Shown here piece after piece: positions 8,776 to 18,659 of a stretch of DNA of 64,000 bases (position 1 is the first letter of the stretch; each line of letters opens with the position of its first letter). The notes beneath the pieces were generated by a model. That model saw nothing but the letters and a program-made list of their open reading frames with translations, made no database searches and was not told where the DNA came from. The stretch covers positions 62,001 through 126,000 of the forward strand of contig NZ_CP036433.1 in NCBI RefSeq assembly GCF_007751035.1. The letters run 5' to 3'. A program made the position numbers and the translations under genes. The DNA is from Lignipirellula cremea. GTDB lineage: Bacteria; Planctomycetota; Planctomycetia; Pirellulales; Pirellulaceae.

Positions 8776-10728
8776 TTATCGCACCAGAATAAATTCGCTT
8801 CGATTGACCAGCATCCACAGCACGCCGTTATACGCCTTGGTTTTGTCGTCGATTTTGCGGAGGTACTTCATCGCATCCGCCAGTTCGTCGTCATTCGGCC
8901 GGCGCGACAAGGTGCTTAAATACAGCCGCTCCACCACCTGTTCGGGCGCGGCGTCAGGCGTGCGTTTCAGGTACTCGTCGATCGCCTTGCCGCCAGCGAG
9001 CAGACGCGGGTGGTTGATCAGCGTCAGCATCTGGGCGATGCCGTGGGTGAAGTCAGCGGCGTCCTCTTCGTTGGTTCCGAAGCGTCGATGAAACTCCAGA
9101 TAGGCGTCGCCGACGGTGGCTGCCTGGCCCGTCGTGTTGATCCGATCGCCGCCGCGCAAGTCGAATTCCTTCTCTTCGCCGTAAGCCAACTTGAGCGAAT
9201 CGAGAAATCGGTCCGCAGTCATCACGCGCAGGGGCATCCGGCCGAAGGCCGTGGTCAACGCAAGCCGTTCTTGCTCGTCGGTCCCGGGGCTCACCCAACT
9301 CGTCCGTTGGTACGCTTGTGAAGTGCAGACGCAACGAAACAAGTGCTTGATATCGTAGCCGGAAGCCGTAAATTCGGCCGCCAGCAGCTTCATCAAACCC
9401 GGATGCGACGGCGGATTCAACTCGCGAAAGTCGTCGATCGGATTCACGATCCCGCGCGCGAACAGATAGAACCAGAGCCGATTGGCAAAGGCTCGAGCAA
9501 AGTACGGGTTGTCCTGGGCGGTCAGCCAATCCACAAACGGCTGACGCAGGTCGCCGTCGTTTCCTGCTTTAAAAGCTTCGCCGTGGAGGAAGGCCGTCTG
9601 CACGACCGTGCCCGAATTCTTAAATGCGGTATTCGGAATGGTGATTTCGCCGGGGGTCTTGCTGGGGCCCTTGCCGATCTCGATCTTGTTGAAGTCGCCT
9701 TGCGATTGACCGAAAAACGCCGCCAGCCCCCAATGCTCTTGTTGCGACCAGTCGCGATACGGATCGTCGTGGCAGCGGGAACACTGCATCTGTACGCCCA
9801 TGAACAAGGACGCGACGGCCTGGGCGGTTCCATCCGGGGTGGTCTTGCCGCCCTGGCCAACGAGTCCAAAGAAGATCACTTGCGGTTGTTTTTTGATCTC
9901 GCCTTGAACAGTTAGAACGTCGCGCGTGATTTTGTCCCACGACTCGCCCGCGGTGAATTTATCTCCCAGCCACCGGCCAAATTCGTCAGCTTGTTTATAA
10001 GGCTGAGCGCCGCCGTTCTGATCCGAGGGCAATTCGGGCGGAGAGACCCAATCTCGCCACGTTCGACCGAACTGCTGGCCAAACTCCGGTCTGGCCAGTA
10101 GCTGATCGATGAGCATTTCGCGCTTGTTCGGTTCGTTGCTTTCGAGAAACTCGATCGCTTGTTCGGCAGTCGGCGTCCGCCCCGTCAGGTCGAGATACAG
10201 CCGCCGCATGAATTCCACATCGTCGCTCCGCCCGGCCGGCGCCAACTTCGCCGCCGCCAGAAAGGCGTCGATATGCCGATCAATGGTGCGAGCCACTTCC
10301 TGCGGCTCGTGCTGCTGGTTAATAGAGAGCAGCGAATCCACATTCTTGTGAAGCGCGGATACGGTCGGCAACCCCGCGTCGATCCAGGCTTTGATCGTGG
10401 CTTTTTCTTCTGCCGTCAGTTTCTCGCGGTCGTCTCCTTCGGGCATCTCGTCCGAAGCGATCTTGGCCCACAGATCGCTCTTCGCTGCATTACCCGCGAC
10501 AATCGCTGGCCCCGAGTCACCGCCGGCAAGCATCGCCGGGACCGTTCGCAAGTCGAGTCCGCCATGTTTGCGCAGACCTCCGTGACAGCCCATACAATTC
10601 TTGGTGAGAATCGGCAGCACGTCACGCTCGAGCAGCGGCTGGTCGGCGTGCAAAGGCGGCGAAAAACATGCGGCGAGCAATGCTGTTGCGAACAAGCTCC
10701 CGACGACGGTTGATCTTGGAATCACCAC
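8776..10728 (-). CDS. DUF1549/DUF1553 planctomycete cytochrome c-like protein
   Basis: The protein has 650 residues. After a signal peptide comes a PVC-type haem motif CMGCH at residues 45-49, then DUF1549 (FMRRLYLDLTGRTPTAEQ) with its own CSRCHDDPYRDW site, and the C-terminal DUF1553 domain (FARAFANRLWFYLFARGIV). The start is taken as GTG at 10728, downstream of AAAGGAAA; no good ATG precedes the signal peptide. It pairs with the DUF1501 gene downstream. The family is secreted and thought to be a redox partner of DUF1501, but this is not established. Confidence 0.88.
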   Translation of the reverse strand: MVIPRSTVVGSLFATALLAACFSPPLHADQPLLERDVLPILTKNCMGCHGGLRKHGGLDLRTVPAMLAGGDSGPAIVAGNAAKSDLWAKIASDEMPEGDDREKLTAEEKATIKAWIDAGLPTVSALHKNVDSLLSINQQHEPQEVARTIDRHIDAFLAAAKLAPAGRSDDVEFMRRLYLDLTGRTPTAEQAIEFLESNEPNKREMLIDQLLARPEFGQQFGRTWRDWVSPPELPSDQNGGAQPYKQADEFGRWLGDKFTAGESWDKITRDVLTVQGEIKKQPQVIFFGLVGQGGKTTPDGTAQAVASLFMGVQMQCSRCHDDPYRDWSQQEHWGLAAFFGQSQGDFNKIEIGKGPSKTPGEITIPNTAFKNSGTVVQTAFLHGEAFKAGNDGDLRQPFVDWLTAQDNPYFARAFANRLWFYLFARGIVNPIDDFRELNPPSHPGLMKLLAAEFTASGYDIKHLFRCVCTSQAYQRTSWVSPGTDEQERLALTTAFGRMPLRVMTADRFLDSLKLAYGEEKEFDLRGGDRINTTGQAATVGDAYLEFHRRFGTNEEDAADFTHGIAQMLTLINHPRLLAGGKAIDEYLKRTPDAAPEQVVERLYLSTLSRRPNDDELADAMKYLRKIDDKTKAYNGVLWMLVNRSEFILVR

Positions 10729-10835
10729 CTATTTCCTTTGTATTGGGATTTCCAGCATTGTATCGCAACGCATCGGCGAACGCTTATTTTTATCCAATGG
10801 TCGCCGGAATTGCTACGGATTCGGCAAGCAGTCGG

Positions 10836-13800
10836 TTATTTCATGGTTTGCAAGTATCGCAGTAAATCGGCCATTTGTTGTGGATTGATATTCTGTTCCA
10901 GTCCTTCCGGCATCAGCGATAATCCGCTCGATTTAAACGACTCAAGCGTCTGGCGAGCGATTACGTCTTCGGCTCCTTCAGCGCGGCGTAGCGTAAGGCT
11001 CGATTCGGATTCGGCGGCGATGATGCCGCTGAGGATGCGTCCCTCGTCGGTCATGGCCTGGTAGTTCAGATACTGCGGTTTGACTTCGCGGTTGGGGTCG
11101 AGGATCTGCAATAGCAGTTGCTCCGGCGAGCGATTCTGCACCGTCGCGAGGTCTGGACCAACTTGTTTGCCGTCGTTGGATCTTGCGTGACAGGCGGCGC
11201 AGCGAGCTTGGAAAACGGCAGCGCCTCGTCCGGCGTCGCCTGGCTGCTCCAACGATGCTCGGTACGCTTCCACGACTTTGGATCGCGTCGGACGGCTGAT
11301 CTGTCCAAACACCTCCGCCGCCAGCGCGCGAATCTCGGCGTCGCGATGGTTGAGGAAAGCTTCCTGTCGTGCGGGGTCGAGATCGCCCGCCGGAATTCCG
11401 CCGTCGCGGACGGCTTTTAAAAGAGCTGCGGCGCGGACTGGGCGGCTTAATAGCGCTTCGGCGGCTTCACTCCGGACGGCGGGGCTCAAGCCTCGCCAAC
11501 CGTCGATCAGGCGTGACGCAACCTCGGCGTTGTCAAAAGCCGAGAGAGATTGGACCGCCGCGACTTGAATCGTCGCCGGTTCGTGTGCGGTCAACAGCGA
11601 CGCTAGCGCTTCGCTGACCTTTGTCCAATCCGAGTATCGCAAAAGTTGGACCGCTTCGAGACGATCGCCGCCGGCGATTCGATCGTCAGAGGCATCTGCG
11701 CGGGCACGATCCAGGATCGCCGCAATGTGGTTGCGGACCTCATGCGGCTGCCGAGCGATGACGGTGCGCAGCGCTGCGCCGCCGCGTGCGAGTCCTGCGG
11801 CCATGCTCAGGAGGATCGATCGCGTAGAGTCAGCGGGAATCTGATTCGACGTCGCGAAAGCGATCGTCCCGTCGATTTCCGCCTTATCGCCGCGCGATGC
11901 GATGGCGCCGATCAGTTGTCCGAGCAACGCATCGTTTTCGGTTCGTGCAAAAACGTTCTGCTTCGCCAGCGCCGCCAACAACTTATCTGCTTCGGCCGGA
12001 ACGCTGCTCAACACGGCCGCCTGGAAATAGGGGTCCTTCGCATCTCTGGCGGCGATCGTAGCAAGGGCATCGATCGCAGCATTGCGATCAGCGCACTCGC
12101 CCAGCGTAAAAGCAACCTGGTATCGCACTCGCGGGGCTTCGTCCTGGGCCATTTCCAGGATCTTCGGGCATACGGTCGGAAGCGAATTCATCCGGCGTTC
12201 GGCGATGCGCACTGCATGTTCGCGAACCGCCGGATGTCGATCGCCTAGAGCAGTGAGCAGCGTCGTTTCGTCATTGCCGCCCAAAGCCTCGTTGGTCCAC
12301 AAGGCGTGCAGACGTGCTTGGGGCATCTCCGAATGGGCGAGGAGCGTACGCAATGCGCTGACCGCCGACCTATCCTGTCGCTCGACGAGCAATCGCTGCG
12401 CCGTCTCGCGCGTCCAGGCGTTCGTGTCGCTCAGCGCCGCCACGAGTTGGGCCGTCGAGGCGTCGCTTAACAAGGGCGTCTCGGAATCTCGCTCCGTATC
12501 GAACACAATGCGATAGATCCTGCCTCGGTCTCGTCCGCTGGCGACATCCATCAACTTCAAAATGTCGTCCGGAATCGCGCTGGGGTCTTCGATTAACTCA
12601 CGATACATGTCGCAGATGTAGAGGCAACCGTCGGGGCCGTTCGCCACGTTGACCGGGCGAAACCAGTTATCTGTTGACGCCAGGAACTCGCGTTCCGAAC
12701 TTGTCGGAAAGGCATCGAAGGTGACTCCGCTCGGCTGAACGCGTAGTCGAATTACGACGTTGCCCGCGGGCTCGGCCGTAAAACTGTTTCCGTCATATTC
12801 GCGAGGAAACTTCGAACCTCGATAGATGGCGACTCCCGCCGCGCCGGTGACAAATCCTCGTTCGGCCAATTCGGCATCCGAAAACCGTGACGCCCGCATG
12901 TCGCGCGTCGTATCGACCCAGCGTTCCCAAAAGCGTTTGCGAACGACGCGCCATGGTTCCGGTGGACTAATCGAAAACATGTCGCGTTTGGCCGATGCCG
13001 ATCGGTGCAACACATCCCGAACGGTCAAATGCGGATTGCGGCCAAGGTAGGGCTCGCCGTATACCGGATGCATGAGTAACTGCCCCGCATTGGAGACGAA
13101 GCGATTGCCCCAATCGTCGAAACAGTTACCAAAATCTCCGGTTCCTGGCAGCTGATCCAATTGGAAGGCGACCGGATCGAAGCGAAAACTGGCGCCGCGC
13201 ACGGAAATGGGTTTCGATCGGTCGTCACCCTCGCGGCGCACTTCGCCGCCGTTATAGGACGCGGCTCCGTAAATGCGATTATCCAGACCCCATTTCAAGT
13301 TGTTCATGATGTCTTCAGCGGCCGCCGTGCCGAAGCCTTCAAACACAACTTGCCGCACGTCCGCTTTCCGATCGCCGTTCGTGTCCTTCAAGTAAAGGAT
13401 CTGCGGCGGAGCGGCGATAAACACGCCGCCTTTCCAGCACGCCGCGCCGCTGGGCCAATGCACGTTCTCGGCGAAAACGGTGCTGCGCTCGTAATGCCCG
13501 TCGCGGTCTTCATCCTCCAATAGCCGTACGCGGCCGAGCGGCGGCTGGCCTTCCTCGGCTGGAAACGGGTAGTCGCGGTCTTCGCAGACGTACATGCGGC
13601 GATGTTCGTCAAAGGCGAGCGCGATGGGATCAACAACATCCGGTTCGGCCGCGACCAACTCCATGCGAAAGCCCCGTTCAATGCGAAAGGATTTCAATGC
13701 GTCTTGCGGCTCAAGCGGCTTCAATCTCGGCAAGAGTTCTTTCAGCGATTTGTCTTCAGCGAGACCGGACGAGGCAATGGACGTCGCCAGTAACAAGACA

Positions 13801-13847
13801 ACGATGCATTGGAGAATCACTAGCGTCCGTCGTGTAAACTGATTCAT
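10836..13847 (-). CDS. Giant PVC-type c-haem dehydrogenase-like protein with HEAT repeats
   Basis: The protein has 1,003 residues. It has an N-terminal signal peptide and then a membrane-bound-dehydrogenase propeller (FRIERGFRMELVAAEPDVVDP, GPDGCLYICDMYRELIEDP). A long HEAT-like region covers about residues 440-850, and a C-terminal cytochrome c carries CAACH at residues 883-887 with a distal-ligand region ending in a planctomycete haem domain. The ATG at 13847 has a GGAGAAA ribosome site. It leads the minus-strand group and is divergent from the peroxidase gene at 14034. It is complete, unlike the related gene at the window start, and lacks that gene's N-terminal sandwich domain and glycine run. 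Confidence 0.9.
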   Translation of the reverse strand: MNQFTRRTLVILQCIVVLLLATSIASSGLAEDKSLKELLPRLKPLEPQDALKSFRIERGFRMELVAAEPDVVDPIALAFDEHRRMYVCEDRDYPFPAEEGQPPLGRVRLLEDEDRDGHYERSTVFAENVHWPSGAACWKGGVFIAAPPQILYLKDTNGDRKADVRQVVFEGFGTAAAEDIMNNLKWGLDNRIYGAASYNGGEVRREGDDRSKPISVRGASFRFDPVAFQLDQLPGTGDFGNCFDDWGNRFVSNAGQLLMHPVYGEPYLGRNPHLTVRDVLHRSASAKRDMFSISPPEPWRVVRKRFWERWVDTTRDMRASRFSDAELAERGFVTGAAGVAIYRGSKFPREYDGNSFTAEPAGNVVIRLRVQPSGVTFDAFPTSSEREFLASTDNWFRPVNVANGPDGCLYICDMYRELIEDPSAIPDDILKLMDVASGRDRGRIYRIVFDTERDSETPLLSDASTAQLVAALSDTNAWTRETAQRLLVERQDRSAVSALRTLLAHSEMPQARLHALWTNEALGGNDETTLLTALGDRHPAVREHAVRIAERRMNSLPTVCPKILEMAQDEAPRVRYQVAFTLGECADRNAAIDALATIAARDAKDPYFQAAVLSSVPAEADKLLAALAKQNVFARTENDALLGQLIGAIASRGDKAEIDGTIAFATSNQIPADSTRSILLSMAAGLARGGAALRTVIARQPHEVRNHIAAILDRARADASDDRIAGGDRLEAVQLLRYSDWTKVSEALASLLTAHEPATIQVAAVQSLSAFDNAEVASRLIDGWRGLSPAVRSEAAEALLSRPVRAAALLKAVRDGGIPAGDLDPARQEAFLNHRDAEIRALAAEVFGQISRPTRSKVVEAYRASLEQPGDAGRGAAVFQARCAACHARSNDGKQVGPDLATVQNRSPEQLLLQILDPNREVKPQYLNYQAMTDEGRILSGIIAAESESSLTLRRAEGAEDVIARQTLESFKSSGLSLMPEGLEQNINPQQMADLLRYLQTMK

Positions 13848-14033
13848 CGTATTTCTCCACCAACCAATGGCCGCCTTCCGACTAATTTACCCTGCGGCGT
13901 CAATCAGCCCATTTTTCGATGGTTGTCGGCAAGTGAATCGCCCTAAAGCGTGTATTGTAATCGGTTTGTGTCGCGAAAATGTAATCGTCCTAGAGCACTT
14001 TGAACAAGAAAAGCGTATTGGAGGAGTTTGGGA
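13848..14033. promoter_or_regulatory. Divergent intergenic promoter region
   Basis: This 186-base gap separates the minus-strand giant haem gene from the plus-strand peroxidase gene and must hold promoters for both. It is visibly more AT-rich than the surrounding genes. TTGTCGGCA at 13923-13931 followed by an AT-rich TGTATTGTAAT at 13951-13961 could be part of the rightward promoter, though the spacing is longer than for a classical sigma-70 site. A GGAGGAG ribosome site at 14020-14026 serves the peroxidase gene. Confidence 0.4.
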
Positions 14034-15071
14034 ATGGGGAAACTTCGGAGCGCGATCTTGACGAGTGTGGTGCTGAATCTGCTGTTATTGATGACAGTCT
14101 GTTCCGATCTTTCGCTGTTCGCCGAGGGAAAGGTCGTTGACGTTGCTCGCTCCCTTGCGCCGCTTCCGCCCGTCCAGCACCCACGCGAGAATCCGCCCTC
14201 GGCGGCAAAAATTTCACTTGGGCGCGAGTTGTTTTTCGACGCCCGACTGTCGCGAAACGATCGTGTGTCGTGCGCCAGTTGTCACGAGCCGAACAAGGGG
14301 TTCAGCAATGGCGGGCGTTTCGGCAAGGGCATTCGAGACCAACGCTCAACGCGGAACGTTCCCAGCTTGATCAACGTCGGTTACAGTCATCCACTGTTCT
14401 GGGACGGGCGGTCTGCGACGCTTGAAGAACAAGCGCTGCTTCCCATTCAAAACGCGGCCGAGATGGATATGCCTTTGGAAGTCTTGGAAAAGAAGCTCCA
14501 TGGCGTTGCCGAGTATCGGAGACAATTTGCGCAGGTTTTCGACGGCGCCGTGACGGCCGCCCGCATCGGCCAGGCACTGGCCGCTTTTCAGCGGACCATT
14601 GTCTCCACAGACACGCCTTTGGATCGTTATGTGGGCGGTGATCGTACAGCGCTCACGCCGCGGGCGACGAAAGGAATGCAGCTGTTCTTCGGACGGGCGC
14701 GGTGTTCGATCTGCCACAAAGGGCCGGAGCTGACGGACAATCGATTTCACAACATCGGCACGGTCGATCCGGAGATTCCCGACGACTCCGGTCGCCGCGC
14801 TGTCACGGGACGCGCTGAGGACCAAGGCGCCTTTCGCACGCCGCAACTACGGGAAGTCGCCCGCACTGCGCCCTACATGCATAGCGGCAAATTCCAGACG
14901 CTGAGCGAAGTTGTTGAACACTACAATTTTGGCGGCGTCACCGACACAGCGAATGATCATCGCGACGAGATACTCGAAGTGCTATATTTGAGCGAAGACG
15001 AAGTCGAGGATCTGGTCGCGTTTTTGCGGGAAGGACTCACCAGTCCCGATCCGCCAATCGCCAACCCCTAA
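14034..15071 (+). CDS. Di-haem cytochrome-c peroxidase (MauG/CcpA family)
   Basis: The protein has 345 residues. A hydrophobic N-terminal segment (signal peptide or anchor, about residues 7-30) is followed by two c-haem sites: CASCH at residues 80-84 and CSICH at 224-228. The family motifs LGRELFFDARLS, FWDGRSATLEEQ and APYMHSG are all present. CcpA reduces peroxide; MauG-type relatives modify proteins. The ATG at 14034 is chosen over an in-frame TTG six bases upstream because of its spacing from the GGAGG site. The propeller gene follows 53 bases downstream. Expected location is the periplasm. Length is normal for the family. Confidence 0.92.
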   Translation: MGKLRSAILTSVVLNLLLLMTVCSDLSLFAEGKVVDVARSLAPLPPVQHPRENPPSAAKISLGRELFFDARLSRNDRVSCASCHEPNKGFSNGGRFGKGIRDQRSTRNVPSLINVGYSHPLFWDGRSATLEEQALLPIQNAAEMDMPLEVLEKKLHGVAEYRRQFAQVFDGAVTAARIGQALAAFQRTIVSTDTPLDRYVGGDRTALTPRATKGMQLFFGRARCSICHKGPELTDNRFHNIGTVDPEIPDDSGRRAVTGRAEDQGAFRTPQLREVARTAPYMHSGKFQTLSEVVEHYNFGGVTDTANDHRDEILEVLYLSEDEVEDLVAFLREGLTSPDPPIANP

Positions 15072-15124
15072 AAGTGCACAGCAACCGACTTGAAGAACGG
15101 GATGCGTTCGCACAGGAGTTTTTC

Positions 15125-16261
15125 ATGAGGCTCAGAAAGTTGCTCGCCTTATTGGCGATCCTGGGCGGTTGTTGTCCGTTGGCCGCGGCCGAGGAGACCG
15201 TCAAGCGGCAGGTCTATGTCACCTCGCGAGACGGCGCCGGCGGTCACGGCGAAAAAGGCATCTACGTTTACGATATCGACAACGATCACAAGCTGGTGCG
15301 GTTTATCGCACTGCCGAAACTCGAAGGAACGCGCGGGGCGTGCGCTTGCGCTGCGACGGACAAAATGTGGATCAGCCACGGCAACGAGAAAGTGCTTTGC
15401 CTGGATTTGAAAACCGACAAGATCGTGTGGGAAGTTCAATATGCCAAAGAGGAAGGCGGGGCCGATCGGATCGGCGTTACGCCCGACGGCCGGAAACTGT
15501 ACGTGCCCAGCGGCTGGTGGAGCGGCGACAATCATGTCAAGGTCGTCGACGCAGAAACCGGCGAACTGCTCAAGAAAATCAAAGTGGCGCCCAACGGCGG
15601 TTTGCACAACTTAATTGTTACGCACGATGGCCAGCGGGTCGTGGTTGGCTCGACGCGCGAGGACATGCTTTCGGTAATTGATACCAAGACGGATGAAGTC
15701 ATGCAGCGCGTCGGTCCGATCATCGGCGTGATCCAGCCCTTGACGATCAATGGCGCGGGAACGACCGCGTACATCAACACCCATCTGTATCGGGAAGGCC
15801 ACGGCCCGGGCTTTGAGATTGGCGATATCGCGTCGGGCAAGATCCTGCACGTTGTCGGGCGCCCCGACCTGGCCGAGCGAACGTCGCGTTGCCACGGTAT
15901 CGGGCTGACGCCGGATGAAAGTGAAGTCTGGGTCGTCGATCAGGGTTACAAGGAGCTGCACATCTTCGACAACACGGTCTCGCCGCCCAAGTTCAAACAA
16001 GTGATTCCCATGGCGGCCAAGACCCACGGCTGGATCTGCTTCAGCCGCGACGGTCGCTACGCCTGGTGCGACACGGGCGAAGTGTTTGACGCCGCCGCCA
16101 AAAAGCTCGTGGCTCAATGGACCGATCAACCGGACGGCAAAGGCGACCCGGTGATGAGCAGCAAGTTTTTTGAAGTTCACTTCCGCGGCGATGACGCGGT
16201 CTTCGTCGGCCAACAGATGGGGGTCGGTTATGTCGGAGCGGCCGAAGGATCGTCGCCCTAG
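15125..16261 (+). CDS. Secreted YncE-like beta-propeller protein
   Basis: The protein has 378 residues. A signal peptide ends near PLAAAEE. The mature part is a seven-bladed propeller of YVTN/YncE type with repeated units such as VKVVDAETGELLKKI, SVIDTKTDEVMQRV and IGDIASGKILHVV. The ATG at 15125 has an AGGAG ribosome site. It lies directly behind the di-haem peroxidase gene, with which it is probably cotranscribed; a binding or chaperone role for haem or metal-linked chemistry is possible but unproven. Confidence 0.85.
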   Translation: MRLRKLLALLAILGGCCPLAAAEETVKRQVYVTSRDGAGGHGEKGIYVYDIDNDHKLVRFIALPKLEGTRGACACAATDKMWISHGNEKVLCLDLKTDKIVWEVQYAKEEGGADRIGVTPDGRKLYVPSGWWSGDNHVKVVDAETGELLKKIKVAPNGGLHNLIVTHDGQRVVVGSTREDMLSVIDTKTDEVMQRVGPIIGVIQPLTINGAGTTAYINTHLYREGHGPGFEIGDIASGKILHVVGRPDLAERTSRCHGIGLTPDESEVWVVDQGYKELHIFDNTVSPPKFKQVIPMAAKTHGWICFSRDGRYAWCDTGEVFDAAAKKLVAQWTDQPDGKGDPVMSSKFFEVHFRGDDAVFVGQQMGVGYVGAAEGSSP

Positions 16262-16328
16262 GCCCAGCTGGGAACTCCTTGGGGCGATGTGGGAAACCGT
16301 GCATTTCGCCGTGGGTCTGCGGCGATTG

Positions 16329-17465
16329 TTACTTTAAATGTCTCTCGAACCAGTCGACCATCCGCGCTCGCATTTCGGGCAGGTATTCATGCCCCGTGTT
16401 CTGGTAGACGACACTGTGAAACGCGGTCGGTTGTTGGTGGAGGCGGTAGACATGGCCGAGTTTGCGCTCCAGGATCTCAATGCCGTCTAGCGGTAAACCG
16501 CCGTCTTGATCGCCGGAGAGCATCAGCAAGGGACGTGGGGCGACGAGGGCATAGACGGCTTCCGTATCGAAGTGTTTCAGAATGCCAGGCACGTAGTAAT
16601 AGACGCCGTGGAGCGGGGCGTTGTTGTGCGCGATCAGTTGCTCGTAGCGCGTGAAACCGGCCACGCCGACCACGGCGGCGATGCGGTCGTCCACGGCGGC
16701 CAGCCACCAGCTTCCTGTGCCGCCCATGCTCATGCCTGTAACGCCGATCTTATCGGGGTCGACTTCGGGTCGCGTCTGCAGATAGTCGATCAGACACTGC
16801 TGGTCGCGTTGCATCATGCCCCATAGCGTGCGGCCTTGCCACAAGTAGATGCGGAACAGCGTCCCTTCGTCGGCATGACGATAGCGCTCGGGCCAATCCT
16901 TTTCTTTTTGGGGCTTGCGAGCACGTGCTCCGCAGAAATAGGTGTCGATCGCCGCGACCACGAACCCGCGCCGCGCGAGATCGGGACCGACACATTGTGG
17001 GTTGTCGATGTCAGTGCAGATCGTCTCGCTGCTGCCGCCGTGTCCGTGCAGTCCGATGACGGCAGGCGCTCGTCCTTTAACGTTCTTCGGCACAAGTACG
17101 ATGCCCGGCACGAGCGCGTCGACGCCATTGTGGAATTCGAACCGCTCCAGGATGTAATCACCGCGGTCTTCGCGTTCCAGCGTTTTCACTTCGAGCGACG
17201 CCGGACGGGGTGGTAATTCACCCAGACATTCCAACAGCGTGTTGCGCGTTTGGTCACGGTCAATGCGCCGCCAGCGCTCGAGATCGTCGGGCAGCGGCCA
17301 AGCGGGAAACTTCATCACGCGCAGTTCGGCCGGCATGTTTTCCCACGGCGAGTCCAGCGGCTTGCCGCCGCGGGATTTGGTCGGCGCCACGCGCTCTTGC
17401 CCCACGGTCGCCCCAGCGCCGCACACGAGCAGGAGAACGGCGAGGATGTTCAACAGCGGATTCAT
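16329..17465 (-). CDS. Secreted alpha/beta-hydrolase (acetyl-xylan-esterase/dienelactone-hydrolase-like)
   Basis: The protein has 378 residues with a signal peptide (MNPLLNILAVLLLVCGAGAT). The alpha/beta-hydrolase core shows the oxyanion region GLHGHGGS, the nucleophile elbow GMSMGGTG, the acid in LSGDQDGGLP and the catalytic histidine in NTGHEYLP. Relatives include acetyl-xylan esterases and prolyl-oligopeptidase-like hydrolases. The ATG at 17465 has an AGGGGA site. It is the last of three minus-strand genes, 47 bases after a DUF1080 gene, pointing to plant or algal polysaccharide processing. The substrate is inferred. Confidence 0.85.
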   Translation of the reverse strand: MNPLLNILAVLLLVCGAGATVGQERVAPTKSRGGKPLDSPWENMPAELRVMKFPAWPLPDDLERWRRIDRDQTRNTLLECLGELPPRPASLEVKTLEREDRGDYILERFEFHNGVDALVPGIVLVPKNVKGRAPAVIGLHGHGGSSETICTDIDNPQCVGPDLARRGFVVAAIDTYFCGARARKPQKEKDWPERYRHADEGTLFRIYLWQGRTLWGMMQRDQQCLIDYLQTRPEVDPDKIGVTGMSMGGTGSWWLAAVDDRIAAVVGVAGFTRYEQLIAHNNAPLHGVYYYVPGILKHFDTEAVYALVAPRPLLMLSGDQDGGLPLDGIEILERKLGHVYRLHQQPTAFHSVVYQNTGHEYLPEMRARMVDWFERHLK

Positions 17466-17512
17466 AAAGTCCCCTGACAGGTATCGGCGAAGTTCGTTTT
17501 CAGGCGACAGCT

Positions 17513-18562
17513 CTATTTGTCCTCGTTCGTTTTCTGTTCCACCAACCAGATGTTTCGATACTGCAGCAGGTTGCCGTGGCCTTGCAGGGTGAAACCGCCG
17601 CCGCCGAGTTTTGACGGAAGCTTGTCGTGGATCACGACGCCGTTGAGACGCACCGTGATTGTGGCGGATTTCGCGTCGTCGGCGCTGGGGACGAGTTCCA
17701 CGTCGAAAGTTTGCCAGGCGAGCGGCGGAAGGCACATGTTGATCCGCGAATCGGCCCGACCGTATAGCCCGCCGCATTCGTTCTTGAGTCCCTCCAGCCC
17801 GAACGAATCCAGCACCTGCACCTCTTGCCCGTTGGTTTGATAGAAGCCGCTGTTGCCGCGGCCCTGACTGCGCGCTTTAGGACGAAACGGCGTACGGAAT
17901 TCCAGATGCACCGTGTAAGCCTTGAACTTCCCCTTGGACTTGACGTCTTTTGCGTCGGTGTGCAGGATGCCCGTTGCTTCGTCCAGCCGTCCGCCGTTCC
18001 AATGTTCTAGGCTCGAACCGTCGAAAAGCACCACGGCGCCCTGGGGTGGTTTCGCGTCGAGAGTTGGGCTTTTGTGTTGCGTCCGCTTCATGACAAACGA
18101 TTGGCCGTCGCCCGTCTTGCCGGAAAAAACGCCGTCTCTGATCGATCCGCTGCAAGGTTGGTGACCCTCGGGCGGGAACTGCTGAGTGGCGCTGAACCGC
18201 TCTGGATTTCCGTCGATGTACTTGCGTTCGCCTGCGGTCGCATGAAGCTCGACTGTGCCGTCGGCCAGCTTGCCGTCGAGCAGAATCTTGCTTTTCTCGT
18301 CCCAGCCTGCGCCGGGAAGTCCTCCGGGATAGAGGACGGCCTGGACGGAGCCTTCCTCGTCGAGAGCGATTACCTGGGCGCCAATCTTCTCGCCGCCGTT
18401 GAATTCCCCTTCGTACTCGCCCTGAACGTGGAAGACGGCCGGAATGGTCGCGTCCTGCGGGTCAGTCCAAACGCCCTGCTGCTTCACTTGGGCGAACAAC
18501 GAACCGGCAGCGCAGGCGACCGCCATGCCGAGAACCAGTGAGCGTAGATGGGAGAAAGTCAT
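17513..18562 (-). CDS. Secreted two-part DUF1080 protein
   Basis: The protein has 349 residues with a signal peptide ending near GSLFAQ. The N-terminal half (about residues 25-150) is a beta-rich region with the motif FHVQGEYEGEF. The C-terminal half is a DUF1080 domain: VVLFDGSSLEHWNGG, FRTPF, RGNSGFYQTNGQEVQVLDSFG. The NSGFY and EVQVLDS motifs are the family signature. The ATG at 18562 follows GAGGAC. It is encoded between another DUF1080 protein and an esterase, so a glycan-degrading cluster is likely. Confidence 0.87.
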   Translation of the reverse strand: MTFSHLRSLVLGMAVACAAGSLFAQVKQQGVWTDPQDATIPAVFHVQGEYEGEFNGGEKIGAQVIALDEEGSVQAVLYPGGLPGAGWDEKSKILLDGKLADGTVELHATAGERKYIDGNPERFSATQQFPPEGHQPCSGSIRDGVFSGKTGDGQSFVMKRTQHKSPTLDAKPPQGAVVLFDGSSLEHWNGGRLDEATGILHTDAKDVKSKGKFKAYTVHLEFRTPFRPKARSQGRGNSGFYQTNGQEVQVLDSFGLEGLKNECGGLYGRADSRINMCLPPLAWQTFDVELVPSADDAKSATITVRLNGVVIHDKLPSKLGGGGFTLQGHGNLLQYRNIWLVEQKTNEDK

Positions 18563-18659
18563 GGTGCGTCCTCGATTCTCAAACGTTGGAGCCAGATTGC
18601 GGAATTTGTAGGGGTTCAACATGGCGGACAACGGCGGCCGCGTCGCGTCGTTCGCTGGC